From positions 2,108,001 through 2,172,000 of the forward strand of contig NZ_CP080437.1 of NCBI RefSeq assembly GCF_021216655.1: DNA of 64,000 nucleotides. The letters run 5' to 3'. Made by a program: the position numbers and the translations under genes. The notes beneath the pieces are model-generated. The model was not told the origin of the DNA. It ran no database searches and saw only the letters and a program-made list of their open reading frames with translations. Shown here one piece after another: positions 26,539 to 35,274 of the stretch. Position 1 is the stretch's first letter; each line of letters starts with the position of its first letter. The DNA is from Clavibacter michiganensis. Its GTDB lineage: Bacteria; Actinomycetota; Actinomycetes; Actinomycetales; Microbacteriaceae.

Positions 26539-28323
26539 CTACCGGACCAGCGGCACCTCGATGAGCAGCGGCGCCCCGGACGCGGTCGTGAGCGCCGCCT
26601 CCAGCTCGCCGTGGGTCGCGGCGCGCAGGTGCGTCCAGCCGTAGGCCTTCGCGAGGCTCGCGAGATCCACCCGCTGCGGCGTGAACATGACGCGGTCGAT
26701 GGCGGCGGGCGCGGCCGTGTTCGCCACCTCGAGGCCGTCGAAGATCGTGCCGCCGCCGTCGTTGCCGACGATGACCTGGATCCGCGGCACCCGTTCGCCC
26801 GTGCCGATGAGCAGCGAGCCGACGTCGTGCAGGAGCGTGAGGTCGCCGACGAGCACGCGCGTGATCCCGGCGGCCGCGCTGCCGGATCCGGCCTGGGAGG
26901 CGAGCGCGATGCCGAGGCCCGTGGAGATCGTGCCGTCGATGCCGGCGAGACCGCGGTTGGCGTGCACGCGGACCCGCTTGCCGGGGAGCGCCCGGTCGGC
27001 CTCGCGGATGAGCCGCGACGCCCCGAGCACGAGCCGGTCGTGCGGCCACGTGGCCTGCCAGAGCGCGCGCACGAGGTGGCGGCGGGTGACGTCGGCGCGC
27101 ACGGCGGCGAGCTCGGCGCGCGCGAAGTCGCGGCGCTCGGCGGGCGTGGTGCCCGAGGGCAGGAGCGGCGCGGACTCCGCGGCGCTCGCCTCGTCGAGGA
27201 TCGCGCGGCTCGCCTGCACCCACGTGCCGGTCCAGCGGCGGGCCTCGGCCGGATCCGCGGGCTCGCCGACCACGCGCACGGCGGCCGGGTGGGCGGTGAC
27301 GCGGTGGCGCGGGTCGTAGTCCTCGCCGCCGGTGGATCCGACGACGATCGCCTCGACGTCCTCGCGACCCACGAGCAGCGGGACCTCTCGGGTGAGCGTG
27401 GGGTGGCCGAACACGATGACGCGCTCGACGCGGTCGCCGAAGCCGGGGCGTGCGAGCAGCTCGCGGAAGGAGACGACGAGGTTCGGGCCGAAGTGGGAAC
27501 CGCTCGAGATCTCGGCGGCGAGCGGCCAGCCGCCGGCGCGCGCGAGCTCCTCTGCGGCCTCGCCCGCGGCGTGGCCGGCGACGACGAGGGTGCGCGGGCC
27601 GTGCGGGAGGTCGAGGACGTCGGCGGCGGTCGGCCCGGCGGGCGCAGGCGCGGCGGCGGCCTCGGCATCTGCGGCGGCATGCGCCTCCGCGACGGCCTCC
27701 GCGAGATCCGGCACCGCGACGGACAGCGGATCCCGGAACGCCACGTTCACGTGCACGGGCGTCCGCTCGTCGCGGGCCCGACGGTACGCGTCGCGCGCGA
27801 GACGCGCGTCGCGCGCGAGACGCGCGTCGCGCGACAGGTCCTCGTCGGTCTCCTCGGGCGCCGGGACGTCGACGACGACCACCCGGTCGCCGAACATGCC
27901 CGGCTGGCGGGTGGTCTGGTTGCTCGCGATGCCGCGGAGCTCCGCCGGGCGGTCACCCGTGAGCAGCAGCATCGGGACGCCCGAGTGCCAGCCCTCGAGC
28001 ACGGCGGGGTGCAGGTTCGCGACGGCCGTGCCGGAGGTCGTGATGACGGGTGCCGGCCGGCCGGACTCGACGCCGAGGCCGAGCGCGAGGAACCCGGCCG
28101 CCCGCTCGTCGATGCGCACGTGCAGGCGCACGCCGTCGACGCGCTCCAGCTCCGCCGCGACGAGCGCGAGGGCCTGGGAGCGGGATCCGGGGCAGAGCAC
28201 GATGTCGGTGACGCCCTCGCCGACGAGGGCCAGGAGCATCGCGAGCGCGCGATCCGTGGAGGGGTTGCCCGTGCGGGGCGAGGTGGAGGACGGCAGGGAG
28301 GCGCGGGACTCGGTCGAGGTCAC
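26539..28323 (-). CDS. menD: SEPHCHC synthase (2-succinyl-5-enolpyruvyl-6-hydroxy-3-cyclohexene-1-carboxylate synthase)
   Basis: 594 residues, a thiamine-diphosphate enzyme. [15 protein letters not shown] and [18 protein letters not shown] (with the catalytic glutamate) are in the N-terminal domain, [16 protein letters not shown] follows, and the Mg-ThDP motif runs from [13 protein letters not shown] to [11 protein letters not shown]. It joins 2-oxoglutarate to isochorismate in menaquinone synthesis. GTG start, 6 bases after the stop of the small membrane gene upstream. An in-frame 18-base tandem repeat at 27791-27834 adds ARLARD units to the protein. Confidence 0.94.
   Translation of the reverse strand: MTSTESRASLPSSTSPRTGNPSTDRALAMLLALVGEGVTDIVLCPGSRSQALALVAAELERVDGVRLHVRIDERAAGFLALGLGVESGRPAPVITTSGTAVANLHPAVLEGWHSGVPMLLLTGDRPAELRGIASNQTTRQPGMFGDRVVVVDVPAPEETDEDLSRDARLARDARLARDAYRRARDERTPVHVNVAFRDPLSVAVPDLAEAVAEAHAAADAEAAAAPAPAGPTAADVLDLPHGPRTLVVAGHAAGEAAEELARAGGWPLAAEISSGSHFGPNLVVSFRELLARPGFGDRVERVIVFGHPTLTREVPLLVGREDVEAIVVGSTGGEDYDPRHRVTAHPAAVRVVGEPADPAEARRWTGTWVQASRAILDEASAAESAPLLPSGTTPAERRDFARAELAAVRADVTRRHLVRALWQATWPHDRLVLGASRLIREADRALPGKRVRVHANRGLAGIDGTISTGLGIALASQAGSGSAAAGITRVLVGDLTLLHDVGSLLIGTGERVPRIQVIVGNDGGGTIFDGLEVANTAAPAAIDRVMFTPQRVDLASLAKAYGWTHLRAATHGELEAALTTASGAPLLIEVPLVR
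27791..27834. repeat. In-frame 18-base tandem repeat inside menD
   Basis: Two exact copies of TCGCGCGCGAGACGCGCG and 8 bases of a third. In MenD this reads [17 protein letters not shown] (about residues 160-178), so each copy adds six residues without a frameshift. The place is a surface-like helix before the [11 protein letters not shown] segment (inference). Confidence 0.8.
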
Positions 28324-28329
28324 CGGCGG

Positions 28330-28752
28330 TCAGGCGTCCCGGCGGCCAGGCGCCCGGTCGTCGTCGTCGCGGTTCGGCCGGGTCGGGCCGCTCGTGGGGC
28401 CCGGCTCCTGCGGGTCGTCCGGACCCGTGCCGTCGCTGTCGAGGTCGGCGAGCTCCTGCTCGAGGCGGCGGATCCGCTCCTCCTCCGATCGCGTGCGGCC
28501 GAGGCCGGAGAGGAAGTCGGGGTCGTCGTCGGGGCCGAGGCGCCGGCCGGATGCACGGGCGAGGTCGGTGCGGTCCTTGCCGATGACGAGCCACAGGATG
28601 CCGCCGATGACGGGCACCAGGACGACCACCGCGATCCACGCGGGCTTGGGGAGGCCGCGCATGCGGGTCCGCGGCGTCAGGGAGGTGTCCACGATGACGA
28701 AGACCGTGAAGAACACGATCACGACGGCGAGACCGATCAACAGGCGGGGCAT
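28330..28752 (-). CDS. PLDc_N-domain small membrane protein
   Basis: 140 residues. Two transmembrane helices (about 4-25 and 38-58) enclose TSLTPRTRMRGLPKPAWIAVVVLVP, as in the PLDc_N domain found before cardiolipin synthases, here without any phospholipase domain. The tail is charged, with a probable coiled coil ERIRRLEQELADLDS. Function unknown. ATG at 28752 has both TACCAT 6 bases upstream and GGGAG directly before it, so either leaderless or SD-led initiation is possible. menD follows after 6 bases. Confidence 0.82.
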   Translation of the reverse strand: MPRLLIGLAVVIVFFTVFVIVDTSLTPRTRMRGLPKPAWIAVVVLVPVIGGILWLVIGKDRTDLARASGRRLGPDDDPDFLSGLGRTRSEEERIRRLEQELADLDSDGTGPDDPQEPGPTSGPTRPNRDDDDRAPGRRDA

Positions 28753-28891
28753 CTCCCGATGGTAGCTCCGCAACCGGGGAGGACGCCGGGCGTCCAGCGA
28801 GCGGGAAGGGGGCGGCGGCCGGACCCCGGCTGGACGGCGGCGGCCTGTGCAGGGGAGGGGCCCGCCCAGGCGACCGACCTATGCTGACCCG

Positions 28892-29272
28892 GTGAGTTCC
28901 CGTCGCTACTGGCTCGTCTACACCGTCGTCCGCATCCTCCTGTTCGCCGTCCCGTTCGGGCTGGTGGTCGCCGTGAGCCCGGACTTCTGGCCGCTCGCCG
29001 CGGTCATCGGCGCCGTGGTGTCGTTCTGCGGGTCGTACATCTTCCTGCGCAAGCAGCGCGAGGCCATGGCGGCGGATCTCGCGGCGATCGCGGCCGGCCG
29101 CAAGGCGCCTGTCGAGGACGATGACTCCGAGGACGCGGCGGTGGACGCCGCCGAGCGCCGGGCCCGGGCTGCCGGTGCGCCCGGGATGGCGGGCGAGACC
29201 GCGCCGGGTGCCGGATCCGCGTCGACGGCCGCCGCGACGCCGCGCACCGATGGCGAGGCCGAGCGCAGCTGA
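28892..29272 (+). CDS. DUF4229 membrane protein
   Basis: 126 residues. Two hydrophobic helices in the first 55 residues (RYWLVYTVVRILLFAVPFGL; FWPLAAVIGAVVSFCGSYIF) and then SRRQREAM-like basic loop and an acidic, alanine-rich tail. The pattern matches DUF4229, a family of unknown function common near menaquinone genes in actinobacteria (from memory). GTG at 28892 is 6 bases after TATGCT without a ribosome binding site. It converges with the next gene. Confidence 0.75.
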   Translation: MSSRRYWLVYTVVRILLFAVPFGLVVAVSPDFWPLAAVIGAVVSFCGSYIFLRKQREAMAADLAAIAAGRKAPVEDDDSEDAAVDAAERRARAAGAPGMAGETAPGAGSASTAAATPRTDGEAERS

Positions 29273-29282
29273 GCCGCGCGCG

Positions 29283-29660
29283 TCAGCCCGGGTCCGCGGA
29301 TCCGTCGCCCTCGATCGGCACGTAGGCGACCCACCGGCCGCCCGTCGTCGGAGCCGTCTCGCGCACCGCGGGCGGGGTCGTGCGCGTCGACGGCGTGAGG
29401 CGCCCGCCGTCGAGCACGAGGTACCGCTCCCCCGGTCGCGCCTCGGCCACCGCCCGGGAGACGTGCGCAGCGAGCGCGGCGCCCGCACGCTCGGGATCCG
29501 CCGCCCGGCGCTCCGCCCACCACACCTCGAGCACCGCGTCGACCACGAGCACCGTCCGTCGACGCGCGCCCGCACGCTCGCGGATCGCGAGGAGCCGCGG
29601 GTCGTCGGTCGCCCACGTCTCGTGGTCGGCCGCGAGCGCGCGGACGAGCGCGGGATCCAC
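29283..29660 (-). CDS. Hypothetical protein
   Basis: 125 residues, soluble, starting MDPALVRALAADHETWATDDPRL. It contains RRRTVLVVDAVLEVWWAERRAADPERAG and ends WVAYVPIEGDGSADPG. I do not recognise it. The GTG start at 29660 lies 5 bases after the menA stop, so it is the second gene of the menA unit and may be translated by reinitiation. The codon use and GC content match its neighbours. Confidence 0.6.
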   Translation of the reverse strand: MDPALVRALAADHETWATDDPRLLAIRERAGARRRTVLVVDAVLEVWWAERRAADPERAGAALAAHVSRAVAEARPGERYLVLDGGRLTPSTRTTPPAVRETAPTTGGRWVAYVPIEGDGSADPG

Positions 29661-29665
29661 CGGGC

Positions 29666-30649
29666 TCAGAACGCGAACGCCGCCCCGAGGCCCAGGCCGA
29701 ACGTGAGCGCGGCCATGCTCGTGAGCTGGAGCGACAGGATCAGCTCCTTCGGGGTGCGGCCCGTGCACGCGATGATCGCGGCCGGCAGCGCGAGCACGAG
29801 CGTGAACAGCACGAGCAGCGCCTTCGGGTAGAAGAGGAAGAAGAACACCACGGCCCCGTAGGCGATCGCGATCTCGACGCAGTAGACGATCCGCGAGCCG
29901 CGCGGGCCGAGCCGCACCGCGAGGGTGCGCTTGCCGACCTTGCCGTCCTGCTCGATGTCGCGGATGTTGTTGACCATGAGCACCGCGCACGCGAATCCGC
30001 CCGCCGCGACGCCGCCCAGCCAGCCCTCGCCCGTGATCATGCCGATGAGGATGAACTGCGTGCCCGCGGTCGCGACCAGCCCGAAGAAGACGAAGACCAC
30101 CACGTCGCCGAGTCCCGCGTAGCCGTAGGGGCGCTTGCCGCCGGTGTAGAAGTAGGCCGCGACGATGGCGACGGCTCCGACCGCGAGCAGCCACCAGTGG
30201 CCGGTGATGAGCACGATGGCGAGGCCCGCGACTGCGGCGAGGCCGAAGAAGGCGAGCGCGACGGTGAGCACGGTGCGGGGCTTCGCGGCGCCGGATCCGG
30301 TGAGGCGGGCCGGGCCGACGCGCACGTCGTCGGTGCCGCGGACGCCGTCGGAGTAGTCGTTGGCGTAGTTCACGCCGATCTGGAGCAGCACCGCGACGGC
30401 GAGGCAGAGGAGCGCGAGGCCGAGGGAGACGCCCTCGTCGGGGCCGAGCGCGCGAGCGGCTCCCGCGCCGATCGCGACGGGGGCGACGGCGAGCGGGAGG
30501 GTGCGGATGCGGGCGCCGGAGATCCAGTCGCGCGCGGTGGCCTTCCGCACCTCGGCCGGGTTGCCGGAGCGCGCCTTCGCGGGCGATCCCGGGCGGGTGC
30601 GGGCTGCGGACGAGGGGGCCTGCCGGGTGCGCTTCTTCTTCTGTGCCAC
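29666..30649 (-). CDS. menA: 1,4-dihydroxy-2-naphthoate polyprenyltransferase
   Basis: 327 residues, UbiA-type with about eight membrane helices. The allylic-diphosphate motif is NYANDYSDGVRGTDD and the second is NNIRDIEQDGKVGKRTLAVRLG. It attaches the polyprenyl tail to DHNA, giving demethylmenaquinone for MenG. A 45-residue basic N-terminal extension (KKKRTRQAPSS and onward) precedes the first motif. GTG at 30649 with TAGGAT 8 bases upstream, slightly wider than the usual leaderless spacing. Confidence 0.93.
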   Translation of the reverse strand: MAQKKKRTRQAPSSAARTRPGSPAKARSGNPAEVRKATARDWISGARIRTLPLAVAPVAIGAGAARALGPDEGVSLGLALLCLAVAVLLQIGVNYANDYSDGVRGTDDVRVGPARLTGSGAAKPRTVLTVALAFFGLAAVAGLAIVLITGHWWLLAVGAVAIVAAYFYTGGKRPYGYAGLGDVVVFVFFGLVATAGTQFILIGMITGEGWLGGVAAGGFACAVLMVNNIRDIEQDGKVGKRTLAVRLGPRGSRIVYCVEIAIAYGAVVFFFLFYPKALLVLFTLVLALPAAIIACTGRTPKELILSLQLTSMAALTFGLGLGAAFAF

Positions 30650-30705
30650 GAGGGGCGATCCTACGCGCCGGGCCGTGTCAGGACGGCGCCCCGGCGACGG
30701 CGCCG

Positions 30706-31458
30706 CTACCGGCTGCCGCCCACGGGCGACGGCGCCCAGCCGTCCGCCGGGCAGTTCCAGCGCATGATCGCGTGGCGGCCGTGCTCGAAGCCGAGCTCGC
30801 TGAGCGTCGAGGTGGAGAGGGTGAGGATCCCGCCGGCCTCCGCGGGCAGGCCGACCCACGCGACGGCGAGGGCGCGGATCACGTGCGCGTGGGCGACGAG
30901 GAGCACGTCCTGGCCCGACTCGAGCACGGGCAGCACGCGCTCGAGCACCTGGAGCACGCGGTCGCGGACCTGCTGGGACGTCTCGCCGGGGGTGTCGCCC
31001 GCGGGCACGCCGTCGGTCCAGAGGTCCCAGTGGCCGCGCTCGGACTGGATGTCGGCGGTGGTGCGGCCCTCGTACGCGCCGTAGTCGAACTCGACGAGCC
31101 GGTCGTCGACCTCGGCCTGGTCGCCGTAGCCGATGAGCTCGGCGGTGCGCTGGGCGCGCGAGCGGGGGCTCGCGAGTACGAGGCCGAACCCGGTGCCCGC
31201 GAGCACGCCGCCGACCGCGCGGGCCTGCTCCTCGCCGGTCGCGGTGAGGGGGATGTCGGTCGTGCCGGTGTGGCGCCCGTTGACGCTCCACTCGGTCTGC
31301 CCGTGGCGCACCATGACGATGCGGCCGCGGACCTTCTCCTGCCACTCCGGGGTGCCGGGGATCTCGGCGCGCGCGATGGCCGCGTCCACCTCCGCGTACA
31401 TCGGCGCCACGTCGTCGCGGGCGAGGCGCTTGGCGGTGGCGGGGTTCATGCCGGTCAT
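30706..31458 (-). CDS. Histidine phosphatase (phosphoglycerate-mutase-like)
   Basis: 250 residues. The catalytic motif MVRHGQTEWSVNGRHTG has H52 as phosphohistidine; DDRLVEFDYGAYEGR and VLLVAHAHVIRAL supply the other catalytic residues. The first 45 residues are an extra helical segment (MTGMNPATAKRLARDDVAPM) not needed for the fold. Substrate unknown: sugar phosphate, phosphoprotein or mutase are all possible. It is not obviously part of the men pathway though it lies next to menA. Confidence 0.88.
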   Translation of the reverse strand: MTGMNPATAKRLARDDVAPMYAEVDAAIARAEIPGTPEWQEKVRGRIVMVRHGQTEWSVNGRHTGTTDIPLTATGEEQARAVGGVLAGTGFGLVLASPRSRAQRTAELIGYGDQAEVDDRLVEFDYGAYEGRTTADIQSERGHWDLWTDGVPAGDTPGETSQQVRDRVLQVLERVLPVLESGQDVLLVAHAHVIRALAVAWVGLPAEAGGILTLSTSTLSELGFEHGRHAIMRWNCPADGWAPSPVGGSR

Positions 31459-31556
31459 CGTGGGGGTCTCCTCCGTCGCCCGGGAGGGGTGGCGGGCGAC
31501 ATCCGACTCTACGCCCGGGGGGATCCACGACCGGTGGGCGGCCGGATCCGCGCGGC

Positions 31557-32465
31557 TCAGTGCACGTGCTCCAGCAGGTCGAGCCCGACCACGCCCAGGG
31601 CGTCGCGCACGGCGAGGCGGGCGCGGAGGTCGGCGTCGTCGAAGTGGACCATGACGGCGTAGGCGACCGCGCCGCGCGGCCCGCGGAGCACGCCCGCCTC
31701 GGCCCGCACGCCCGCGTCGACGCCCGTGCAGTCGACGAGCGCCATGCCGTGCTCGCCGCCGCGGCCCACGGGCGCGTCGAGCCCGAAGGACGCGGCGACC
31801 ATCGAGCGGTCGGTGTTGAGCGCGAGCCAGCCGACCACGCGCGTGCTCGTCTCCTCGTCGACGACCTCGCCGTGCACGAGCGAGGCGAAGAGCGACGCGA
31901 GCTCGCGCGCGGATCCCACGGAGAGCTGCGGGGCGTCGTCCGGCCCGCGGGTGCCGCGCGCCACGTCGAGGAGCGCCGTGCGACGGAGGCCGAGCGACTC
32001 GGCGCGCGTGCGGACGGCGTCGAGGCCGACGAGCCCGAGGAGCGCGTTGGTGGCGGCCGCGTCGCCCGTCGCGCCGACGAGGGACGCGAGGTCGGTGACG
32101 GGCAGCGACGGCACCACGAGGTGGCGCCAGAGGCCCGCGGTGCCGCCCTCGTCGTCCAGCCGGCGATCCACGAGGTGCAGCGGCGAGAGGTCGCCCGACG
32201 TCATGCGCGCGGAGAGCTCGACGAGGAGGAGCACGCGGCCGAGGCCGGCCGCGGGCAGCGCGACGTGGTCGTCGACCGCGAGCACGACGTCGCCCGAGTC
32301 GAGGTCGGTCGCGCGGGCCGCGACCCGCATCCCATCGAGGGCGAGGCCGCCGAGCGCGCGGAACGCGGAGCGGAAGCCGTCGGTCGGCTCCTGCCCCGCG
32401 TGGCGCGCGGGACCGCCCCCGGCGTGCCGGGAGCGGCGTCGCGGATCCTCGCCGGTCGCGCTCAT
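31557..32465 (-). CDS. Class A beta-lactamase-fold protein lacking the catalytic serine
   Basis: 302 residues. Alignment by eye to class A enzymes is good: PAAGLGRVLLLVEL corresponds to PAAS-x-x-K, GDAAATNALLGLVGLDAVRTRAESLGL corresponds to the SDN loop and helix after it. The active-site Ser is Gly74, its Lys is Arg77, SDN is not preserved and no KTG is found. No signal peptide is visible, so it is probably cytoplasmic. I infer a non-enzymatic role, such as binding or regulation. It is not evidence for beta-lactam resistance. ATG at 32465, 22 bases from the M13 stop. Confidence 0.75.
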   Translation of the reverse strand: MSATGEDPRRRSRHAGGGPARHAGQEPTDGFRSAFRALGGLALDGMRVAARATDLDSGDVVLAVDDHVALPAAGLGRVLLLVELSARMTSGDLSPLHLVDRRLDDEGGTAGLWRHLVVPSLPVTDLASLVGATGDAAATNALLGLVGLDAVRTRAESLGLRRTALLDVARGTRGPDDAPQLSVGSARELASLFASLVHGEVVDEETSTRVVGWLALNTDRSMVAASFGLDAPVGRGGEHGMALVDCTGVDAGVRAEAGVLRGPRGAVAYAVMVHFDDADLRARLAVRDALGVVGLDLLEHVH

Positions 32466-32487
32466 CGCCCGCTCATCGCCGGGCGCG

Positions 32488-34470
32488 TCACCAGATGGTG
32501 ACGCGGGCCTCCTCGTCGAGCCAGAGGCCGTCGCCCGGCTGCACGCCGAACGTGTCGTAGAACGCGTCGATGTTGCGGACGATCTGGTTGCAGCGGAACT
32601 CGTTCGGCGCGTGCGGGTCGATGGCGAGCAGCCGCATCACCTCGGCGTCGCGGCCCTTCTGCTGCCAGGCCTGCGCCCAGGAGAGGAAGAAGCGCTCGGC
32701 GCCCGTGAGGCCGTCGATGACCGGCGGCTCGGCGCCCTCGAGCGAGAGGAGGTACGCCTTCCACGCGATGGAGAGGCCGCCGAGGTCGCCGATGTTCTCG
32801 CCGATGGTGAGCGCGCCGTTGACGTGCGGGGCGTCGTCGGCCGTCAGCTGCGCCGGCACGAGGGCGTCGTACTGCTGGATGAGCGACGCCGTCCGGTCCT
32901 CGAACGCCGCGCGGTCGGCCGGGGTCCACCAGTCGGTGAGGCGGCCGTCGCCGTCGTAGCGCGAGCCCTGGTCGTCGAAGCCGTGGCCGATCTCGTGGCC
33001 GATGACCGCGCCGATCGCGCCGTAGTTCGCGGCCGGGTCGCGCGCCTCGTCGAAGAACGGGAACTGCAGGATCGCGGCCGGGAACACGATCTCGTTGAAG
33101 CCCGGGTTGTAGTACGCGTTGATGGTCTGCGGAGTCATGAACCACTCGTCGCGATCGAGCGGGGCGCCGATCTTCGCGAGCTCGCGATGCGTCTCGAAGC
33201 GGGCGGTCGCGCGCACGTTGCCCACGAGGTCCGTCGGGTCGATCTCGAGCGCCGAGTAGTCGCGCCACGTGTCGGGGAAGCCGATCTTCGGCGTGAACTT
33301 CTCGAGCTTCTCGAGCGCCCTCCCGCGGGTCTCCGCCGTCATCCACTCGAGGCCGGAGATGGACCGCCGGTACGCCTCGACGAGGTGCCCGACGAGCACG
33401 TCCATCTCGGCCTTGGCGGTGGGGCTGAAATGTCGCTCGACGTAGATGCGGCCGATGGCCTCGCCCATGGATCCCTCGACCAGCGAGACGCCGCGCTTCC
33501 ACCGCACGCGCTGCTCGGGCGCGCCCGTGAGCGTGCGGCCGTAGAAGTCGAAGGACGCCTCCGAGAAGGCCTTCGGCAGCAGCGCCGCGTTCGAGCGGAT
33601 GACCTGCCAGCTGAGCCAGTCGCGGAGCGCCGGGATCTCGGCGTCGGTCAGCAGCGCGCCGAGGCCCTCGGCGAAGCTCGGCTCGCGCAGCACGACCTCG
33701 TCGAGCGCGGCGGCGGGCGCCTCGATGGCGTCGCGCCAGACGTCGAGGTCGGCGCCGGCGGCCTTCGCCACGAGCGCGCGGAGCTCGGCCCACGTGACGA
33801 GGTTGTAGGTGGCCTGGCTGTCGCGGGTGCGGACGTTGTCCCAGTGGGCGGCGGCGATGCGGGTCTCGAGGTCGAGGATCCGGTCGGCGCGGGCGGACGC
33901 GTCGTCGAGGCCGGCGAGGTCGAGCATGCGCTCGACGAAGGCGCGGTACGCGTCGCGGATCGCGGCGTGGCCCTCCTCGCGGTAGTAGCTCTCGTCGGGC
34001 AGGCCGATGCCGCCCTGCTCGATCTGCACGACGTAGCGCTCGGGGTCGCCCGGGTCGTTGTCGACGAAGAGGCCGAGCAGGCCGGGGACGTTCGTCTGCT
34101 CGAGCGTGCCGAGCGTGCGGAGGAAGGACGGCACGTCGGTGACGGCGGCCGCCGCGTCGAGGTGGTCGCGGATCGGGTCGACACCGAGGCGCTCGACGCG
34201 CTCGACGTCCATGAAGCTCGTGAAGAGGTCGCCGGTCTTGCGCTCCTCGGTGCCGGGCGCGGCGTCGACGGCCTCCTCGATGATCACGCGCACGGCGTCC
34301 TCGGCCGCCTCGGCGAGCTGGTGGAACGAGCCCCAGCGCGCCTTGTCGTCGGGGATCTCGGTGCGGTCGAGCCAGCGCCCGTTCACGTGGAGGTAGAGGT
34401 CGTCCTGCGGGCGCACCCCCTCGTCCAGCTCGTCGGTGCGGATCCCGGTCGGAGGTGTCTCGGCGCTCAT
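32488..34470 (-). CDS. M13-family metallopeptidase (PepO/neprilysin-like)
   Basis: 660 residues, the usual bacterial length. Zinc-binding VIGHEIGHGFDDQGSRYDGDG (HExxH) and GENIGDLGGLSIAWKAY with the third ligand Glu and the Asp are intact; NAYYNPGFNEIVFPAAILQFPFF is the substrate-binding strand. No signal peptide, so it acts in the cytoplasm on oligopeptides. ATG at 34470 is 7 bases after TAGGCT with no ribosome binding site. It is divergent from the XRE regulator with 116 bases between. Confidence 0.93.
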   Translation of the reverse strand: MSAETPPTGIRTDELDEGVRPQDDLYLHVNGRWLDRTEIPDDKARWGSFHQLAEAAEDAVRVIIEEAVDAAPGTEERKTGDLFTSFMDVERVERLGVDPIRDHLDAAAAVTDVPSFLRTLGTLEQTNVPGLLGLFVDNDPGDPERYVVQIEQGGIGLPDESYYREEGHAAIRDAYRAFVERMLDLAGLDDASARADRILDLETRIAAAHWDNVRTRDSQATYNLVTWAELRALVAKAAGADLDVWRDAIEAPAAALDEVVLREPSFAEGLGALLTDAEIPALRDWLSWQVIRSNAALLPKAFSEASFDFYGRTLTGAPEQRVRWKRGVSLVEGSMGEAIGRIYVERHFSPTAKAEMDVLVGHLVEAYRRSISGLEWMTAETRGRALEKLEKFTPKIGFPDTWRDYSALEIDPTDLVGNVRATARFETHRELAKIGAPLDRDEWFMTPQTINAYYNPGFNEIVFPAAILQFPFFDEARDPAANYGAIGAVIGHEIGHGFDDQGSRYDGDGRLTDWWTPADRAAFEDRTASLIQQYDALVPAQLTADDAPHVNGALTIGENIGDLGGLSIAWKAYLLSLEGAEPPVIDGLTGAERFFLSWAQAWQQKGRDAEVMRLLAIDPHAPNEFRCNQIVRNIDAFYDTFGVQPGDGLWLDEEARVTIW

Positions 34471-34538
34471 GGGCACGAGCCTAGGGGCGTCGGCCGCGTG
34501 CGGCCCGGGAGCGACCGGCGGGGATCCGTCGACCGCGA

Positions 34539-34583
34539 TGACAAGCGCGCTTGACACCTCGGGAGTGTCAAGCTAGCTTGTCA
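34539..34583 (+). promoter_or_regulatory. Promoter with nested palindromic operator before the XRE gene
   Basis: Two 18-base elements, TGACAAGCGCGCTTGACA (34539-34556) and TGTCAAGCTAGCTTGTCA (34566-34583), are each near-palindromic and are also inverted copies of one another around 34561. They contain the promoter: TTGACA (34551-34556), a 17-base spacer and TAGCTT (34574-34579), 7 bases before the ATG. A bound dimer would cover both -35 and -10, which suggests autorepression by the XRE protein. Confidence 0.75.
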
Positions 34584-34586
34584 CCC

Positions 34587-34784
34587 ATGCGCAGCGAGGT
34601 CAGGGGGCTCCGGACGGCGGCCGGGCTCTCCCAGCAGTCCCTCGCCGACGCGCTCGGCGTCTCCCGCCAGACGATCAACGCCATCGAGACGGGCCGCTAC
34701 GACCCGTCGCTCGCGCTCGCCGTGAAGGCGGCCCGCTTCTTCCACCGATCCGTCGAGGAGGTCTTCCATGTCGAAGACGACTGA
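34587..34784 (+). CDS. XRE-family helix-turn-helix regulator
   Basis: 65 residues, only the DNA-binding domain: LRTAAGLSQQSLADALGVSRQTINAIETGRYDPSLALAVKAARFF. This compact type (YozG/Cro-like) is often paired with a small membrane protein, as here, where the next gene overlaps by 17 bases. The ATG at 34587 is the first base after a 7-base gap to the -10 hexamer, so the message should be leaderless; no ribosome binding site is present. It most likely controls its own promoter through the palindromes at 34539-34583. Confidence 0.9.
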   Translation: MRSEVRGLRTAAGLSQQSLADALGVSRQTINAIETGRYDPSLALAVKAARFFHRSVEEVFHVEDD

Positions 34785-35169
34785 ACGCCGCGGGGTCTCC
34801 CGCGTGAACGCGATCATCACCGGGGTGCTGCTGCTCGGCGCCCTCGTCGCCGTGATCGCGGGCAACCTCTACAACGCCATCACGCTCGCGGTCATGGCCG
34901 TCATCCTGCTGGGCAGCGCGCTCCACGCGGCCCGGCCCACGGCGTCCGACGTCACGCGCATCAACGGGCTCGAGTACCGCGACGAGCGCGACGGGCTCCT
35001 GGCGCAGAAGGGCTTCGCCGCCGTTGGCGTCGCGGCGCTCGTGATGACCGTCGGCACGTTCTTCGTGACGACGCTGATGGGCCAGGTCCACTGGTACGTC
35101 CTGGCGCAGATGCTCGTGCTCGCCGGGGTCTGGGCCGTCGCGAACTGGCTGGCGGCCCGCCGGGGCTGA
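34768..35169 (+). CDS. Small membrane protein coupled to XRE regulator
   Basis: 133 residues with four hydrophobic segments (about 14-34, 36-54, 83-103 and 108-126) and a middle loop YRDERDGLLAQKGF. It resembles DUF2178-type proteins commonly encoded next to such regulators. The start at 34768 lies inside the regulator gene (17-base overlap), so both are made from one transcript. It may act as a membrane sensor or partner of the regulator, which is an inference from the pairing only. Confidence 0.8.
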   Translation: MSKTTERRGVSRVNAIITGVLLLGALVAVIAGNLYNAITLAVMAVILLGSALHAARPTASDVTRINGLEYRDERDGLLAQKGFAAVGVAALVMTVGTFFVTTLMGQVHWYVLAQMLVLAGVWAVANWLAARRG

Positions 35170-35274
35170 CGCGAGACGCGCGGGATCCGCCCCCGGAAAC
35201 GCCACCGCAACACGGCGTCGGTACGCTCGCCGATCGGGGCGTCTCCCCACACACCCGCGCGAGAGCAGGCGATC

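Noticed and set aside
31557..32465. An antibiotic-resistance beta-lactamase
   Set aside because: The catalytic Ser and Lys are absent and there is no export signal.
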